Of a stretch of DNA of 64,000 nucleotides, positions 36,865 through 47,300 are shown in pieces. Position 1 is the first letter of the stretch; each line of letters starts with the position of its first letter. Under the pieces are notes generated by a model. The model did no database searches and was not told the DNA's origin. It saw nothing but the letters and a program-made list of their open reading frames with translations. This DNA comes from Roseiarcus sp963794155. Lineage in GTDB: Bacteria > Pseudomonadota > Alphaproteobacteria > Rhizobiales > Beijerinckiaceae. A program made the translations under genes and the position numbers. Location of the stretch: NCBI GenBank assembly GCA_963794155.1, contig CAWCCX010000016.1, positions 248,001 through 312,000 of the forward strand, read 5' to 3'.

Positions 36865-39738
36865 TCAGAAGTCGATTTCCAGCCGGCTCCAGTTCCCGGT
36901 CGCGATGACATCGGCCTGGATCTGGCACCGGCTGCCATCCGCACGGGCGTGCTTCGCCCCTGGATAGCGGACAACGATACGCTCGGGCGCCGGACCTGTC
37001 ACGGAAAGGTCGACTGTCACGCGCCGACTCTTGCGCCGCGCCGTCAGATTAGCGACGCCGAAGGCCGTCGGCAGGCCGTGGAGCGTTATGCCCTCGCCAG
37101 ACCACCAGCCATCGGGCACGGCACGGAAGAGTTCGAGCGTCGTGCCGTTTTCCCTCAGCAACATGAGCCGGACGGCGCAAGAGAACTCGGCCCCGATCCA
37201 GGTGTGGGGCATGTCGCCGATATATTCCGGCGCCCGCATATCGCTCCACACGACCTCGGCCCAACCGCGCCAACCGCGCGGCCTGCGACATGCGAGCATG
37301 ACCGAAAGCAGGCGGAAGGCGTCGTCGTATCGGCCCAAAGACACAAAGGCGTTGAGGTTGCGCAAGTCATAGGGCGAGTAGTTGCTTTTGAAATCAGGCG
37401 AGGAGATCGACCTGACGCGGCCGGCGGCGCGATCGTAGGTGGCCGCGACCAACTCGGGCGGAAGCGCGTCCTCAACCCGGCAGGGCTCGAAAGCGATCGA
37501 GGTCGCGGTCGGATCGACGTCGTCGCGGTCGGCGGAGCCCGGGATGAGGTCGCTCTTCATCTTCTCGGCGGTCATACGGATCGAGCGCGTCAGGTTCGTC
37601 GCGAACTCGCGGCCCTTCGCGTGGGCGTGCGCCGCGACAGGTTTGTCGCCTATTTCGTGCGCCAGATATTCGCAGTTGCGCCACGCGCTCAGAGCAAAAT
37701 AGTCGTCCCAATAGCTGTACGACGGCTTGCTGTAGCCCTCGTGGCTGATGGATGGCGCGAGGAGGCCGCGGAAGCGCGCCTCGGGCCCGTCCTCGGCGTC
37801 CGTTCGCGCGCAAAGCTCCTCGATGAACCGCGTCGCGCGGACGACGGGTTCAAAAATCGCGGCGAGGAAGGCGCGGTCGCGGCTGATGCGATAGATGTCG
37901 GCGGCGATTCCTACGAACTCGCCCTGCGCGTCGAACTCGATGTCGCTGCCGTAGCCCTGGTTTACCGTGCCGTCCACGTTGAGGATCGGCGGAACCAAGC
38001 CGTTCTCGTAAATGTGCTTCGCGTACCAGACGACATAGGCCTTGGCCTCTTCGACGAGGCCGGCCCATAGCAAAGCGAGGGCCTGCGCCGAGCCGTCGCG
38101 AATCCAGGTGCGGTCGTAATTGCGGGGCCCCGGCTTGAAGGCGAATTCAGTCGAATTGACAATGATGAACGCCGTCTGCGCCTCGACCGTGTCGCTCACC
38201 TCCCGGTCGCCGACCGTGATTTTTCGCGGGCCGATCTTCGCCCGCCAATCTCGCGCGACGGTCTCGCGCAAAGCGTCGAACGGCGCTTCCGCCATCGGAG
38301 CGACGCCATCCCGCATCGGCGACGACACGACGACGGCAAGGCTCGCGCCCGGCGGGAGGGTGAAGGCGAACTCGCAGGCGGCGCTGAGGAGGCCAGAGTC
38401 GGAGCGAAGGCTCGGCGCGGTCTTTTTGGGTCCCCTCTCAATGAGCCTGACGACATCGCCATTGTCGAAGTCGGCGACGGCGAACAAATCGGGCTCGCGC
38501 GAGAACGCGGCGTATGGCCGGTCGTTGACGCTAACCTCTCTGCCGTCGACGGCGATGGAATTGATGGCGGCGTGGCCGCCGTGCTGCCAGTAGGGATCGA
38601 CCTGGACGGGGCGCACCGCGAGCGCCAGCGCGCCCTTCCGCACCGCGGCCCCCCTGTTGGTCACCCGATGCTCCGCCACTGCGAGGCCGGCGTGCGCGAG
38701 CGCCGTGATGCGGATCCCTACGTCGCCCGCCACCCACTCGACGGTCGGAATGGGAAGCGAGCCTGCGGCGAGGGATTGGCTGATCGAGGCGCTAGCCGAC
38801 GCGCCGTGCAGCGCGCGGCCGAGGCGGATGAGGGGGGTTATCTGGGGGGAGCCGCGCTGCGGCTCGAGATTGCCATATTCGTCGAAAAGCGCCTCACCGG
38901 CGTGATCATATTCGCCGAGCACGGTCCAGTAGACTTGGCGGCCGAGCAGCGACTGCGGATAAAGGTCGGCCCGACCGGCCGCCGCGGCGCGTTCGAGCTG
39001 GCCGATCGGCATGCGATCCTTGTTCAGGATGCGCAGCTTGAGCTCATTGACGATCGCGCCCTCGGCAACGCTCGTTTCGTGGACGGTCAAGCGAAAATAG
39101 CGGCTCGTGGTCGAGCGCCACCAGAAACTGTCGCTGCCGCCATTGCCGGTCAGGATGCGGCCGACCTCGCGAAAGCTCTCGCCGTCATCGGAGAGGTAGA
39201 CCGAGAAGTCGGTTCCATAAGCGGCGCCCCATTCGATGAACGCGCCGAGCGGAGAGCGCACATAACCAAAGTCGACCGTGATGCTGTCGCCTTTGGGAAG
39301 CTTCACCGGGGCATAGCCGAGCGCCGCAACCCTTCCCTTTTCCGTCACCGACGCCGCGTCGGCGGGACCGTAAAGGTTGATCTCGACGATCTCCTTTCCT
39401 CGCTCGGCCTGCGCGTCGTCGCAGATCCAGCGCACGAACCGCGCCTTAGCCGGCGGGAAAGCAAAGACGTCCTGTCCGCCCTCGCCGTGGCGCGTACGAC
39501 AAAGATGGGTCCATCGTTTGCCGTCGAGCGAGGACTTGAACCCGTAGGCAACCGGCGCATCCTGGCCCCAATAGACTTCGAGACCGGCGAGAGTCGCGGC
39601 CTTGCCAAGGTCGATTTTGAGCCACGGCTTTTTCGCCGGTTTCGACCTCCAAGTCGTGGCGTAGCGATCGTCGATGGCGCGACGAGGATCGCCGCTGCTG
39701 GCGCTCGCCTTCCACCGATCCTTGCGCGGCACTTTCAT
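36865..39738 (-). CDS. Discoidin-domain protein with a six-hairpin glycosidase domain
   Basis: The 957-residue protein begins at an ATG with GGAG upstream. Residues about 15-125 and 140-260 look like F5/8 type C (discoidin) carbohydrate-binding modules: AIDDRYATTWRSKP with WLKIDLGKAATLAGLEVYWG, then FREVGRILTGNGG and RYFRLTVHETS. The remaining two thirds form an (alpha/alpha)6-type glycosidase, with NYDRTWIRDGSAQALAL, DGTVNQGYGSDIEFD and SYSYWDDYFAL carrying candidate acidic catalytic residues. No signal peptide is visible. It follows the GH94 gene by 63 bp. The exact family is not assigned; a beta-glucan target is inferred from neighbours. Confidence 0.65.
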   Translation of the reverse strand: MKVPRKDRWKASASSGDPRRAIDDRYATTWRSKPAKKPWLKIDLGKAATLAGLEVYWGQDAPVAYGFKSSLDGKRWTHLCRTRHGEGGQDVFAFPPAKARFVRWICDDAQAERGKEIVEINLYGPADAASVTEKGRVAALGYAPVKLPKGDSITVDFGYVRSPLGAFIEWGAAYGTDFSVYLSDDGESFREVGRILTGNGGSDSFWWRSTTSRYFRLTVHETSVAEGAIVNELKLRILNKDRMPIGQLERAAAAGRADLYPQSLLGRQVYWTVLGEYDHAGEALFDEYGNLEPQRGSPQITPLIRLGRALHGASASASISQSLAAGSLPIPTVEWVAGDVGIRITALAHAGLAVAEHRVTNRGAAVRKGALALAVRPVQVDPYWQHGGHAAINSIAVDGREVSVNDRPYAAFSREPDLFAVADFDNGDVVRLIERGPKKTAPSLRSDSGLLSAACEFAFTLPPGASLAVVVSSPMRDGVAPMAEAPFDALRETVARDWRAKIGPRKITVGDREVSDTVEAQTAFIIVNSTEFAFKPGPRNYDRTWIRDGSAQALALLWAGLVEEAKAYVVWYAKHIYENGLVPPILNVDGTVNQGYGSDIEFDAQGEFVGIAADIYRISRDRAFLAAIFEPVVRATRFIEELCARTDAEDGPEARFRGLLAPSISHEGYSKPSYSYWDDYFALSAWRNCEYLAHEIGDKPVAAHAHAKGREFATNLTRSIRMTAEKMKSDLIPGSADRDDVDPTATSIAFEPCRVEDALPPELVAATYDRAAGRVRSISSPDFKSNYSPYDLRNLNAFVSLGRYDDAFRLLSVMLACRRPRGWRGWAEVVWSDMRAPEYIGDMPHTWIGAEFSCAVRLMLLRENGTTLELFRAVPDGWWSGEGITLHGLPTAFGVANLTARRKSRRVTVDLSVTGPAPERIVVRYPGAKHARADGSRCQIQADVIATGNWSRLEIDF

Positions 39739-39801
39739 GGACAGCTCCGTTCGATGGATCGCGCCGCGGGCGCCCAGACCCGCAGGTTCATCCCGCCTTC
39801 A

Positions 39802-42800
39802 TTACCGCCGCCGCAAGCCGCCGCCGGGCCTACCAGGCCATTCAAGGGAAAGATCCTTGCGCGACTTTCTGATCCCTGGCGCCACGATTCTCTTGCCGAA
39901 TTGACGCCGCAGTCCGAAGGCGTGGCGAATGAGGATGTTGGCGTAAAGGCCGGGGCCGCTCGAATAGACGCGCCAGCCGCCATCAACGGCGATCGCGTTC
40001 GTTTTGACGCGCGCCCATTCGTCGCTCGCCTGATACCGATCCTGGAAGGCTGCGTCACTGCTGCTGAAATAGGCGTTGCGCTGCCTCAGCGAGGCGTGCG
40101 GAAGTTCATCCGTCACCGCGATCGGGTTGGCGATCAGCAGCGCCTGCCACAGAGCGGCGAATTCGCCAATATCGCTCATCGATTCGCCGTAGCGCAGATG
40201 CGAATGCGTATACATGAGCCCGATTTCGCGGCCGAAGTTTGCGGCGGATTCCGCCCGTTGAAAGAACGTCTCCGGGCCGCCGTGATAGGCGATCGGGCAG
40301 TCCATGAGACGGGCTCCGTCGGAAAAAAGGAGGTGCTTGCGGATGAGATTGAGATGCCGCCGCGCCTGAGCCTGGGTGAACATGCCCCCGATCATGCTCT
40401 GCGTCATCGGCAAGAGCGAGAATTTTAGCCCGGTCTTTGTGTCGCTCGGATGCAGGAGAAGCTCAGGCTCGCCGCCTTCCGGCCGGAACACGCCATAGCC
40501 GGCGACCACTCCGTCGCGAATGAGATCGGCATTGAAGTCCTTGCGCATCGCAGCGGCAAGCGCGTCGAGGTCCGCGGCCTGCTTCGGCGCGCGCTTCGCC
40601 CGACGAAGGATGGCGGCATAGCGGCGAAGCTGCTCGTAGAGCAAAACGACTGTCCAGGCGCTCGTCATCCAGTCGCGTTTCGTCGGATCGACCGGCCGAA
40701 GGGAATCGTTCCAGTCCCCGTTCCCGTAGCGAATGAGATTCGTGCCGGGGATGAAACGCCCTCGCACCGTCTCAATCAGCTTGTCAACGTGGCCGGTCAC
40801 CGGGTCGGCGTGCGCAGTCTTCTCGAAATTATCCTCGCGCCGCCACGCGATCGCCTCGTCGAGGAAGGCAAAATCGCCGGTGGCCTCGATGTAGTCGCAG
40901 AGCGCCTTGAGCGGCCAGACGATGATGTCGCCATGCAACTCCTTATCCTGGATTGCGGAATAAGGCTCGAGCATGAACCATTGCGGCCAGTCGCCATGTT
41001 TCTCGTACTGCTGGGCGAACAGAATGCGCAGAATCTCCTTGACTGGACGATCATGTTCGAGCGTCAGAAACAACTCGATCGACCCCTGGCAGATGTCGCG
41101 CGTGCCCCACGCGCCGCCGGTATATTGTTCGAGACCATGCGGCGCGGTGAGATGGATCATGCCGTCGTGCGCGAGCCAGGGGAAGATCGTATCGACGGCA
41201 AGCGCGTCTGCGGAATTCCTGGCGCTCTTCACCCGAACGCCGCGGGTGATCTCATGCCAGAAGCGGTCGGCGGGCTTGAGCATCGCAGCTTCGTCGACGG
41301 GCTTGGCGTATTTCGCGGCCAAAGCCCTCGCCTGCTTGGCGTCGGTCATCGAGCCGACGACCGCGAACGCGAATTCGTTGGTCGGGCGGGTCCGGATCGC
41401 GGCATAGGCGCCGCTGCGCCGCTTTCCGTCGGCGTAGAGCAGTTCGTCGCCGCCTAATGCCTCGATGCGCCGGGGCGTGCTGGTCACAAGATGATAGACG
41501 GCCTGAGGATAGTGCTGGCCCCAAAGATTCTTGGGGTTTGGCCGGAAAGCGAAGCGCTTGCGGCGCGAGTCGATCTCGACCCGGCCGGCATGGGCGAATT
41601 CCTGCTCTCCGAGAACAAGATGGCCGAACGCCAGGAAGCGGCAGGGTGCGCCTTCGACGCTCACCCGCCATTGCATGACGGGTTCGTCCCCGGAGACGGT
41701 CGCGGAAACCGTGACGGTCCGCTCGCCCACCCGATAGATCCAGCGACCATCGCTCAAGCCCATCTCGAAGGCGGAGGGCACCGTCAAGAGCCGCCATCCA
41801 TCCTTCGTTTCCATGAGCATCCTGAGGCCGCTGGCGCGGGTGATGTTGTAGGGGTCGCGGGAGACGGAAAAGAGCTTATGGAACGAGGTGTTGCCAATGG
41901 TGAGCTGCGCCCCGAATACGCCGTGCATCCATAAGGTCACGCACAGGATGGCGTCGTCTGGCAGGATCTCCTGGCCGCTGCGCGGAAGGGCGCCGTGACG
42001 GCGCGCAACCACGCGCTCCTTGTCGCGCAGGACGACATGACGGCTGTGCGTTCTTCCGGGGGTAAAGAAAGACAGAAGTCGACCTTCGACCCGTTCGACA
42101 TGCGTTCGCCGGCGGTAATGCGTTTGGATCGCCTTCTCATCGAGCGCCTCGGCGACGGCGGGGGGCGCGTCATGCAAGAGACTGCGCGGTGGGACCGACA
42201 GGGCGACGTCACGCGGAACCCAATCGTCCTGGGCGCGCTCAACGATCTCGATTGCGTTGAGGTCGGCGTCGCCCGACGCCGCCGGGTGGTCGGGTTCGTG
42301 AAAGCCGAAGAACCTCCATGATGTCGCGGCGCCGGGCGCCAGCGTTGTCACCTTCGACTGTAGGGCGGCGCATGCCGTCTCGAACTGAAGACGCCTCGAC
42401 GGCAGGTTGGTCCCAAACTCGCCGCTGAACTGGCCGGCGTCACGGTGGGGCGGCCCCATCACGTCGCGAAAATCGGTCGCGAAGCCTGCGACGCCTTCGA
42501 GGCAGCCGTGGGCAGCCCAGGGATATGTCCCGCCTTGCGATAGATTTTGCCGGCTCATGAGAACGTATTTCAGGCGTGGATGCGCGGCGACATGGCAGTC
42601 GAGATACTGACTGGCGTAGGCCTCGTTGTTCATCAGGAAGCCCTGATCGCCAAGCCCGAGATCCTGGATGAAGACGGCGTCGCAGGCGAGCTCGCTCTCG
42701 CGCCGGTTGACGACATCGAGCCGCCACAGCCAGACGCGCAACCGCGGATGCAGCCAGAGGGCGGTGCGATAACCGACGCCGCTCTGTTCGCCCGCCCACA

Positions 42801-43092
42801 GGAAGCGGTCATTGGAGGCACCGATGCGGAGCCCCGCGCCGGGACCGATGACTGAGAGAATTGCCGGGCCAGGCGCGCCTATGCGCAGGTAAAGGCGTCC
42901 CATGCCGTCGGCGATCGGCGAGCCAAGCACCTGATTGATCATGATCCGGCGCTTCGGGTCCGTGTGCTCGATGGCGAAGATCGCGCCGCTCGGCAGGCGG
43001 CTGATCGAGATCCCCGCGCTGTTGGCGATCGTGAGCAGGCTGAGATCGTCTCGGCGCGGCGTCGTCAGGATCTCCGTGGATGTGTTCAACAT
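39802..43092 (-). CDS. GH94 glycoside phosphorylase, possibly 1,2-beta-oligoglucan phosphorylase
   Basis: The 1,096-residue protein starts at the ATG after GGGGAGGGC. A large N-terminal beta-sandwich is followed by an (alpha/alpha)6 barrel with GGAWGTRDICQGSIELFL (candidate catalytic Asp) and YGNGDWNDSLRP, the GH94 pattern. Cellobiose and cellobionate phosphorylases have about 800 residues; 1,2-beta-oligoglucan phosphorylases have about 1,100, which is why that activity is proposed. It would split oligosaccharides with phosphate to give glucose 1-phosphate. No signal peptide is seen. It starts 22 bp after the CoxS-CoxG stop codon and may share its transcript. Confidence 0.75.
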   Translation of the reverse strand: MLNTSTEILTTPRRDDLSLLTIANSAGISISRLPSGAIFAIEHTDPKRRIMINQVLGSPIADGMGRLYLRIGAPGPAILSVIGPGAGLRIGASNDRFLWAGEQSGVGYRTALWLHPRLRVWLWRLDVVNRRESELACDAVFIQDLGLGDQGFLMNNEAYASQYLDCHVAAHPRLKYVLMSRQNLSQGGTYPWAAHGCLEGVAGFATDFRDVMGPPHRDAGQFSGEFGTNLPSRRLQFETACAALQSKVTTLAPGAATSWRFFGFHEPDHPAASGDADLNAIEIVERAQDDWVPRDVALSVPPRSLLHDAPPAVAEALDEKAIQTHYRRRTHVERVEGRLLSFFTPGRTHSRHVVLRDKERVVARRHGALPRSGQEILPDDAILCVTLWMHGVFGAQLTIGNTSFHKLFSVSRDPYNITRASGLRMLMETKDGWRLLTVPSAFEMGLSDGRWIYRVGERTVTVSATVSGDEPVMQWRVSVEGAPCRFLAFGHLVLGEQEFAHAGRVEIDSRRKRFAFRPNPKNLWGQHYPQAVYHLVTSTPRRIEALGGDELLYADGKRRSGAYAAIRTRPTNEFAFAVVGSMTDAKQARALAAKYAKPVDEAAMLKPADRFWHEITRGVRVKSARNSADALAVDTIFPWLAHDGMIHLTAPHGLEQYTGGAWGTRDICQGSIELFLTLEHDRPVKEILRILFAQQYEKHGDWPQWFMLEPYSAIQDKELHGDIIVWPLKALCDYIEATGDFAFLDEAIAWRREDNFEKTAHADPVTGHVDKLIETVRGRFIPGTNLIRYGNGDWNDSLRPVDPTKRDWMTSAWTVVLLYEQLRRYAAILRRAKRAPKQAADLDALAAAMRKDFNADLIRDGVVAGYGVFRPEGGEPELLLHPSDTKTGLKFSLLPMTQSMIGGMFTQAQARRHLNLIRKHLLFSDGARLMDCPIAYHGGPETFFQRAESAANFGREIGLMYTHSHLRYGESMSDIGEFAALWQALLIANPIAVTDELPHASLRQRNAYFSSSDAAFQDRYQASDEWARVKTNAIAVDGGWRVYSSGPGLYANILIRHAFGLRRQFGKRIVAPGIRKSRKDLSLEWPGRPGGGLRRR

Positions 43093-43114
43093 GCCCTCCC
43101 CTTGATCGGCTTTG

Positions 43115-44323
43115 TCACTTCGACAAAGCCAGCAGTCGCCTTAGCCATCGCGCAAACTTTTGGCCCGACGCACTCAGGATAAGCCGCGGAAGACTGACCG
43201 GCTTCGTCGGGACCTCGTTTGATCGGCCAGTCAACCGGTCTTCAAGATTGCGCGAGAATTCGGCTATCATTCGGCCGGCGAGGTTTTGCACTAGACTGGG
43301 CCGCCCGAATTGCGCCAGTGCGCCCTTGAGCGCGTAGCCGATTGTAAGCTCCACCCGGGCGGTTCCCGCGGCCGCGCCGTCGACAATGCGATAGCGAATT
43401 TCTCCTTGCATCATGGAGCGCTCGCCGACGTCGGCGCCGGTTCCCAGGATTCGCCCTGCTCGTTCTTCTTCATCACGTTCGATGAGCGCCGCCCCGCGGA
43501 AGACCGGAGTGATCGGGCCAAGGCTCACCCGAATCCCACCCTCGACCCGGTCCGGCGACGACTCGCCGTCGACGACCGCGCCCGGAATGCACTCCGCGAT
43601 CTCGCGAATGCGCCCGAAAGCGGCGAAAACCTCCGCGGGGGGAAGAGCGATGGTGAAGCTCTGTTCGAACCTGTGTGTCGGCGTGAAGGCCGCTGCAACC
43701 TTGATGCTGCGCGGGCTGTCGCGCGGCGCGAGCGTCTTCGCCGCGGGCGCGCTCGGTCCCGTCGGGCCGAATCCAACCCGGGCGCCGACCGGGCCCAATC
43801 CGCGCCCGGGATCGGCGACAATCGCGGCAATCCCGCGCGCGCGCCGGGCGGCGATAACGCTTCGGACCGCCTGAACGATTCCGACGTAGCCGGTACAGCG
43901 GCACAGGTTGCCGCTGAGACCCAACCGGACGCGGCGCTCGTCGGGCTCCCGAAGGCGAAGAACCAGATCGCGGGCCGAGACCAGCATTCCCGGCGTGCAG
44001 AATCCGCACTGCAACGCGTGCTCCCGGTTAAAGGCGGCGCGCAGTTCGATCGCGATCTCGTCCTCGTCGAGGCCCTCGATGGTGGTGACGTCGACGCCGC
44101 CGCACGCGCCAGCGAAGATGATGCAGGAGCGGATCGGTTCGCCATCAACGAGAAGCGTGCAGGCCCCGCAAACCCCGTGCTCGCATCCGAGATGCGTTCC
44201 GGTGAGGTTCATGTCGTCGCGCAGAAAGTCGGCCAGATGCCGGCGCGGCTCGACCTCGGCCGAGACCGCGCGGCCATTGACGCTAAGCGACAACAGCATG
44301 GTCGGGCCTTGCATCGCGTTCAT
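43115..44323 (-). CDS. Fusion of molybdenum hydroxylase iron-sulfur subunit (CoxS) and CoxG-like SRPBCC domain
   Basis: The 402-residue protein joins two modules. Residues about 1-165 are a CoxS-type subunit with a plant-type [2Fe-2S] site (CEHGVCGACTLLVDGEPIRSC) and a second site (CGFCTPGM then CRCTGY), so all eight cysteines are present. Residues about 210-350 are an SRPBCC/CoxG domain (FEQSFTIALPPAEVFAAFG, IPGAVVDG), which in CO dehydrogenase systems helps membrane attachment. A Pro/Ala-rich linker joins them. The ATG at 44321-44323 overlaps the CoxL-CoxM stop as ATGA. Electrons would pass from the Mo site through this subunit to FAD. Confidence 0.88.
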   Translation of the reverse strand: MNAMQGPTMLLSLSVNGRAVSAEVEPRRHLADFLRDDMNLTGTHLGCEHGVCGACTLLVDGEPIRSCIIFAGACGGVDVTTIEGLDEDEIAIELRAAFNREHALQCGFCTPGMLVSARDLVLRLREPDERRVRLGLSGNLCRCTGYVGIVQAVRSVIAARRARGIAAIVADPGRGLGPVGARVGFGPTGPSAPAAKTLAPRDSPRSIKVAAAFTPTHRFEQSFTIALPPAEVFAAFGRIREIAECIPGAVVDGESSPDRVEGGIRVSLGPITPVFRGAALIERDEEERAGRILGTGADVGERSMMQGEIRYRIVDGAAAGTARVELTIGYALKGALAQFGRPSLVQNLAGRMIAEFSRNLEDRLTGRSNEVPTKPVSLPRLILSASGQKFARWLRRLLALSK

Positions 44324-47300
44324 GCCGGGTCCTGGACCTTCGCCGGCCCCTGCGCGCTCGCCTGAACGATCGCGCGCCGCAGCACCGCGACGTGGACGTG
44401 ACGATCGACGGGGTCGCTCATGCCGGCCGCGGACAGGAGAGCGTCGGCCGCGGGAGCATCGAAGCACGCTGCGAACGACGGCCCGATGGCGCCGCCGAAC
44501 AGGATGCGGGCATCCTCGATCACGACCGGCGCCGCCTCGACCGCGCCGATCACGGCGCGTCCGCCGCCAGTCTCCGGATCGATCACGACCGCGCCGATCG
44601 CCTCGGCGAATTCCCCGACCTTGCGGCAGTGCTTGACGTAGCCCCACCGCGCCGATGGCGGCAGAGCGGGCACGCGTACCGCCGTGATCAGCTCGTGGGC
44701 GGCGAGCGCGACCTCGAGCGCGCCGCGCACGAACTCGCCAAGCGGGATCAGCCGACGCTTCCGCGCGCGCGAGGCGATCTCGACCTCGGCCCCGAGCGCG
44801 GAGAGAGCGGAAATCCAATCCGCCGCCGGATCGGCGTGACAGAGGCTGCCGCCGATCGTGCCGCGGTTGCGCACCGCCCGGTAGGCGATGCCTGAGGCGA
44901 CGCGCGCCATCATGCCATTCGCGGCGTCGGGGACGCGTCCGTCCTCGATGTCCGCATGGGTCACGCAGGCGCCGATAAGGAGCGCGCCGTCTTCCCGCTC
45001 GATCCGCCGCAGCTCCGGCACGCCGGAAATGTCGATGACGCATTCGGGCTCGACGAGCCGGAGATTGAGCATCGGACCGAGCGATTGTCCGCCGGCCATG
45101 ATCTTCGCGCCGCCGTCGGCGCCTGCGATTGTGGCGAGCACGGAATCGAGATCGCGAGGTCGCTCCATTGCGAAGCGCGCCGACTTCATGAGTTCCGCCT
45201 TCCGTTCCGCCGCGACCAAGCGCGCGCCTAGGACGGCTTCGACGATGCGCCGTGGCGTTATCGGCGTATGGCGGAGTTCGACGCCGAGCGGCCTCAGCGC
45301 GTCGTTGATCGCGTTGGCGATCGCCGCGGGCGGGGCGATGGCGCCGCCTTCGCCGATGCCCTTAGAGCCGAGCTGCGTATAGGGCGAAGCGGTCTCCATG
45401 TGGACAATGCGTACCGCTGGCGCCTCAGGCGCGCCCGGAAGCAGGTAATCGGCGAAGGTGGAGGCTTGCGGCTGGCCGGCGGCGTCGAACAGCATTTCCT
45501 CATAGAGCGCGGTGCCGATCCCTTGCGCGAGCCCGCCGAAGATCTGGCCATCGACGATGAGGGGGTTGACGAGGACGCCGCCGTCTTCGACCACGACATA
45601 ATCGAGGATCTCGACTTCGCCGAGGTCCGGGTCGACCGCGACTGCGACCGCATGGGCCGCGTAACTGAAGACGCCGGTATCGCGCGCGGGCTTATATCCG
45701 CTGGTCGCTTCAAGGCCGCCGGCGTCGACGTCGGCGGGGAGATCCTGCGGGCGCCGGTACCAGGTCCGCGCGATCGTCGCGAGCGAGACCTCGCCGGACG
45801 GACCCTGCACTCGTCCATTCTCAAAGCGCGCGTCTTCGGGACGGGCCTGGATGAGATGGGCGCCGATGCGCGTCGCCCGCGTGGCGAGCTCCCGGCAGGC
45901 GTCGGCAACCGCGCCGCCGGCCATCACCATCGCGCGCGAGCCCCAGGTGCCGGTCGAATACGGCGTCATCGCGGTATCGCCGAGCACCACCCGGATCCGG
46001 GCCATGGGAACGCCGAGGACGTCATGCGCGACCTGAGCCAGCGTCGTCTCGAGACCCTGGCCGTGCGAATGGAGGCCGACGCGCAACTCGAGCCCGCCGT
46101 CCGGCGTCATTCGCGCGCTGGCCTGCTCGCGGCCCGGCACCATCGGGATGCCCCAGCCGGCGTAGACCGACGTGCCATGCGCCGCCTGCTCGCAATAGAT
46201 CGCAAGACCCAGTCCGAGGCGGCGGCCGTCCGCCTCGCCGACCTTCTGCCGGGCGCGGATCGCATCGGCGTCGATTGTCCTTAGAGCACGCGCCAGCGCC
46301 TGCGGATAGTCGCCGCTGTCGAAGTGCTTGTTGGTGATGTTGTCGAATGGCATCTGTTCGGGCCGGACGAGATTCCTGAACCGCACCGTCTCGGGCTCGA
46401 GGCCGGCCGCCGCGGCGACCGCGTCGAGCATGAGTTCGAGAGCGAAGCAGACGCCAGTCCTGGCGACGCCGCGATAGGGCAGGATCGGGCATTTGTTGGT
46501 CGCGACCGACCAGGTGCGGCACCGGTAGGCCGGAAGATCGTAAGGACCCGGGAGGATGCTGGCCACCTGGGCTGCTTCCAGGCAAGCGGAGAACGGATAG
46601 GCCGAATAGGCGCCGGAATCGACGATCGCCTCGCAATCGACGCCGCGCAGCCGCCCATCGCGCTCAGCGTAAACGGCGATCTCATAATGATGCTCGCGGC
46701 AGTTGGCGTTGGCGGTCAGGTGCTCGCGACGGTCCTCGAGCCAGCGGACGGCGTGGCGGCGCCGAAGGGCGAGCCAGCCGAGGCAGATCTCCTCCGCGAG
46801 CAGGATCCCCTTGTAGCCGAAACCGCCGCCAACGTCGGGCGAGATGATGCGGACGCGGCCTTCTTCCAGGCCGAGGCATTCGGCGAGGCCCGTGCGGATG
46901 ACATGCGGCATCTGGCTCGCGGTATGGAGAACGAGCTGGTCGGCGCGATGGTCGATGACGGCGACACAGCCGCGTCCCTCGATCGGCGCCATGCACTGGC
47001 GGCCGGTCGAGATCGTGCGCGCGACCTTGATCGGCGCATCGAAGGCCGCGGCGATACCGGTGTCGACCGCCGTCTCCAGGAAGACGTTGTCGCCCCAATG
47101 CTCGTGCACGAGGGCGGAGCCGGGCTCAAGCGCGGCGCGCATGTCGCAGACGGCCGGCAGCTCGTCGAGGTTGAGAGCGACGCTCGCGGCGACATCTTCG
47201 GCCTCGGCGCGGGTCGGGGCGACGCACATCGCGACAAGCTCGCCGACGTGCCTGACCTTGCCGGTCGCGAGCGGCGGCTGCTCCGAGACCTTGAAGCCGG

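Noticed and set aside
38572..40428. 618-residue plus-strand frame opposite the discoidin glycosidase and GH94 genes
   Set aside because: Its length is a by-product of GC-rich codon bias; no recognisable domain.
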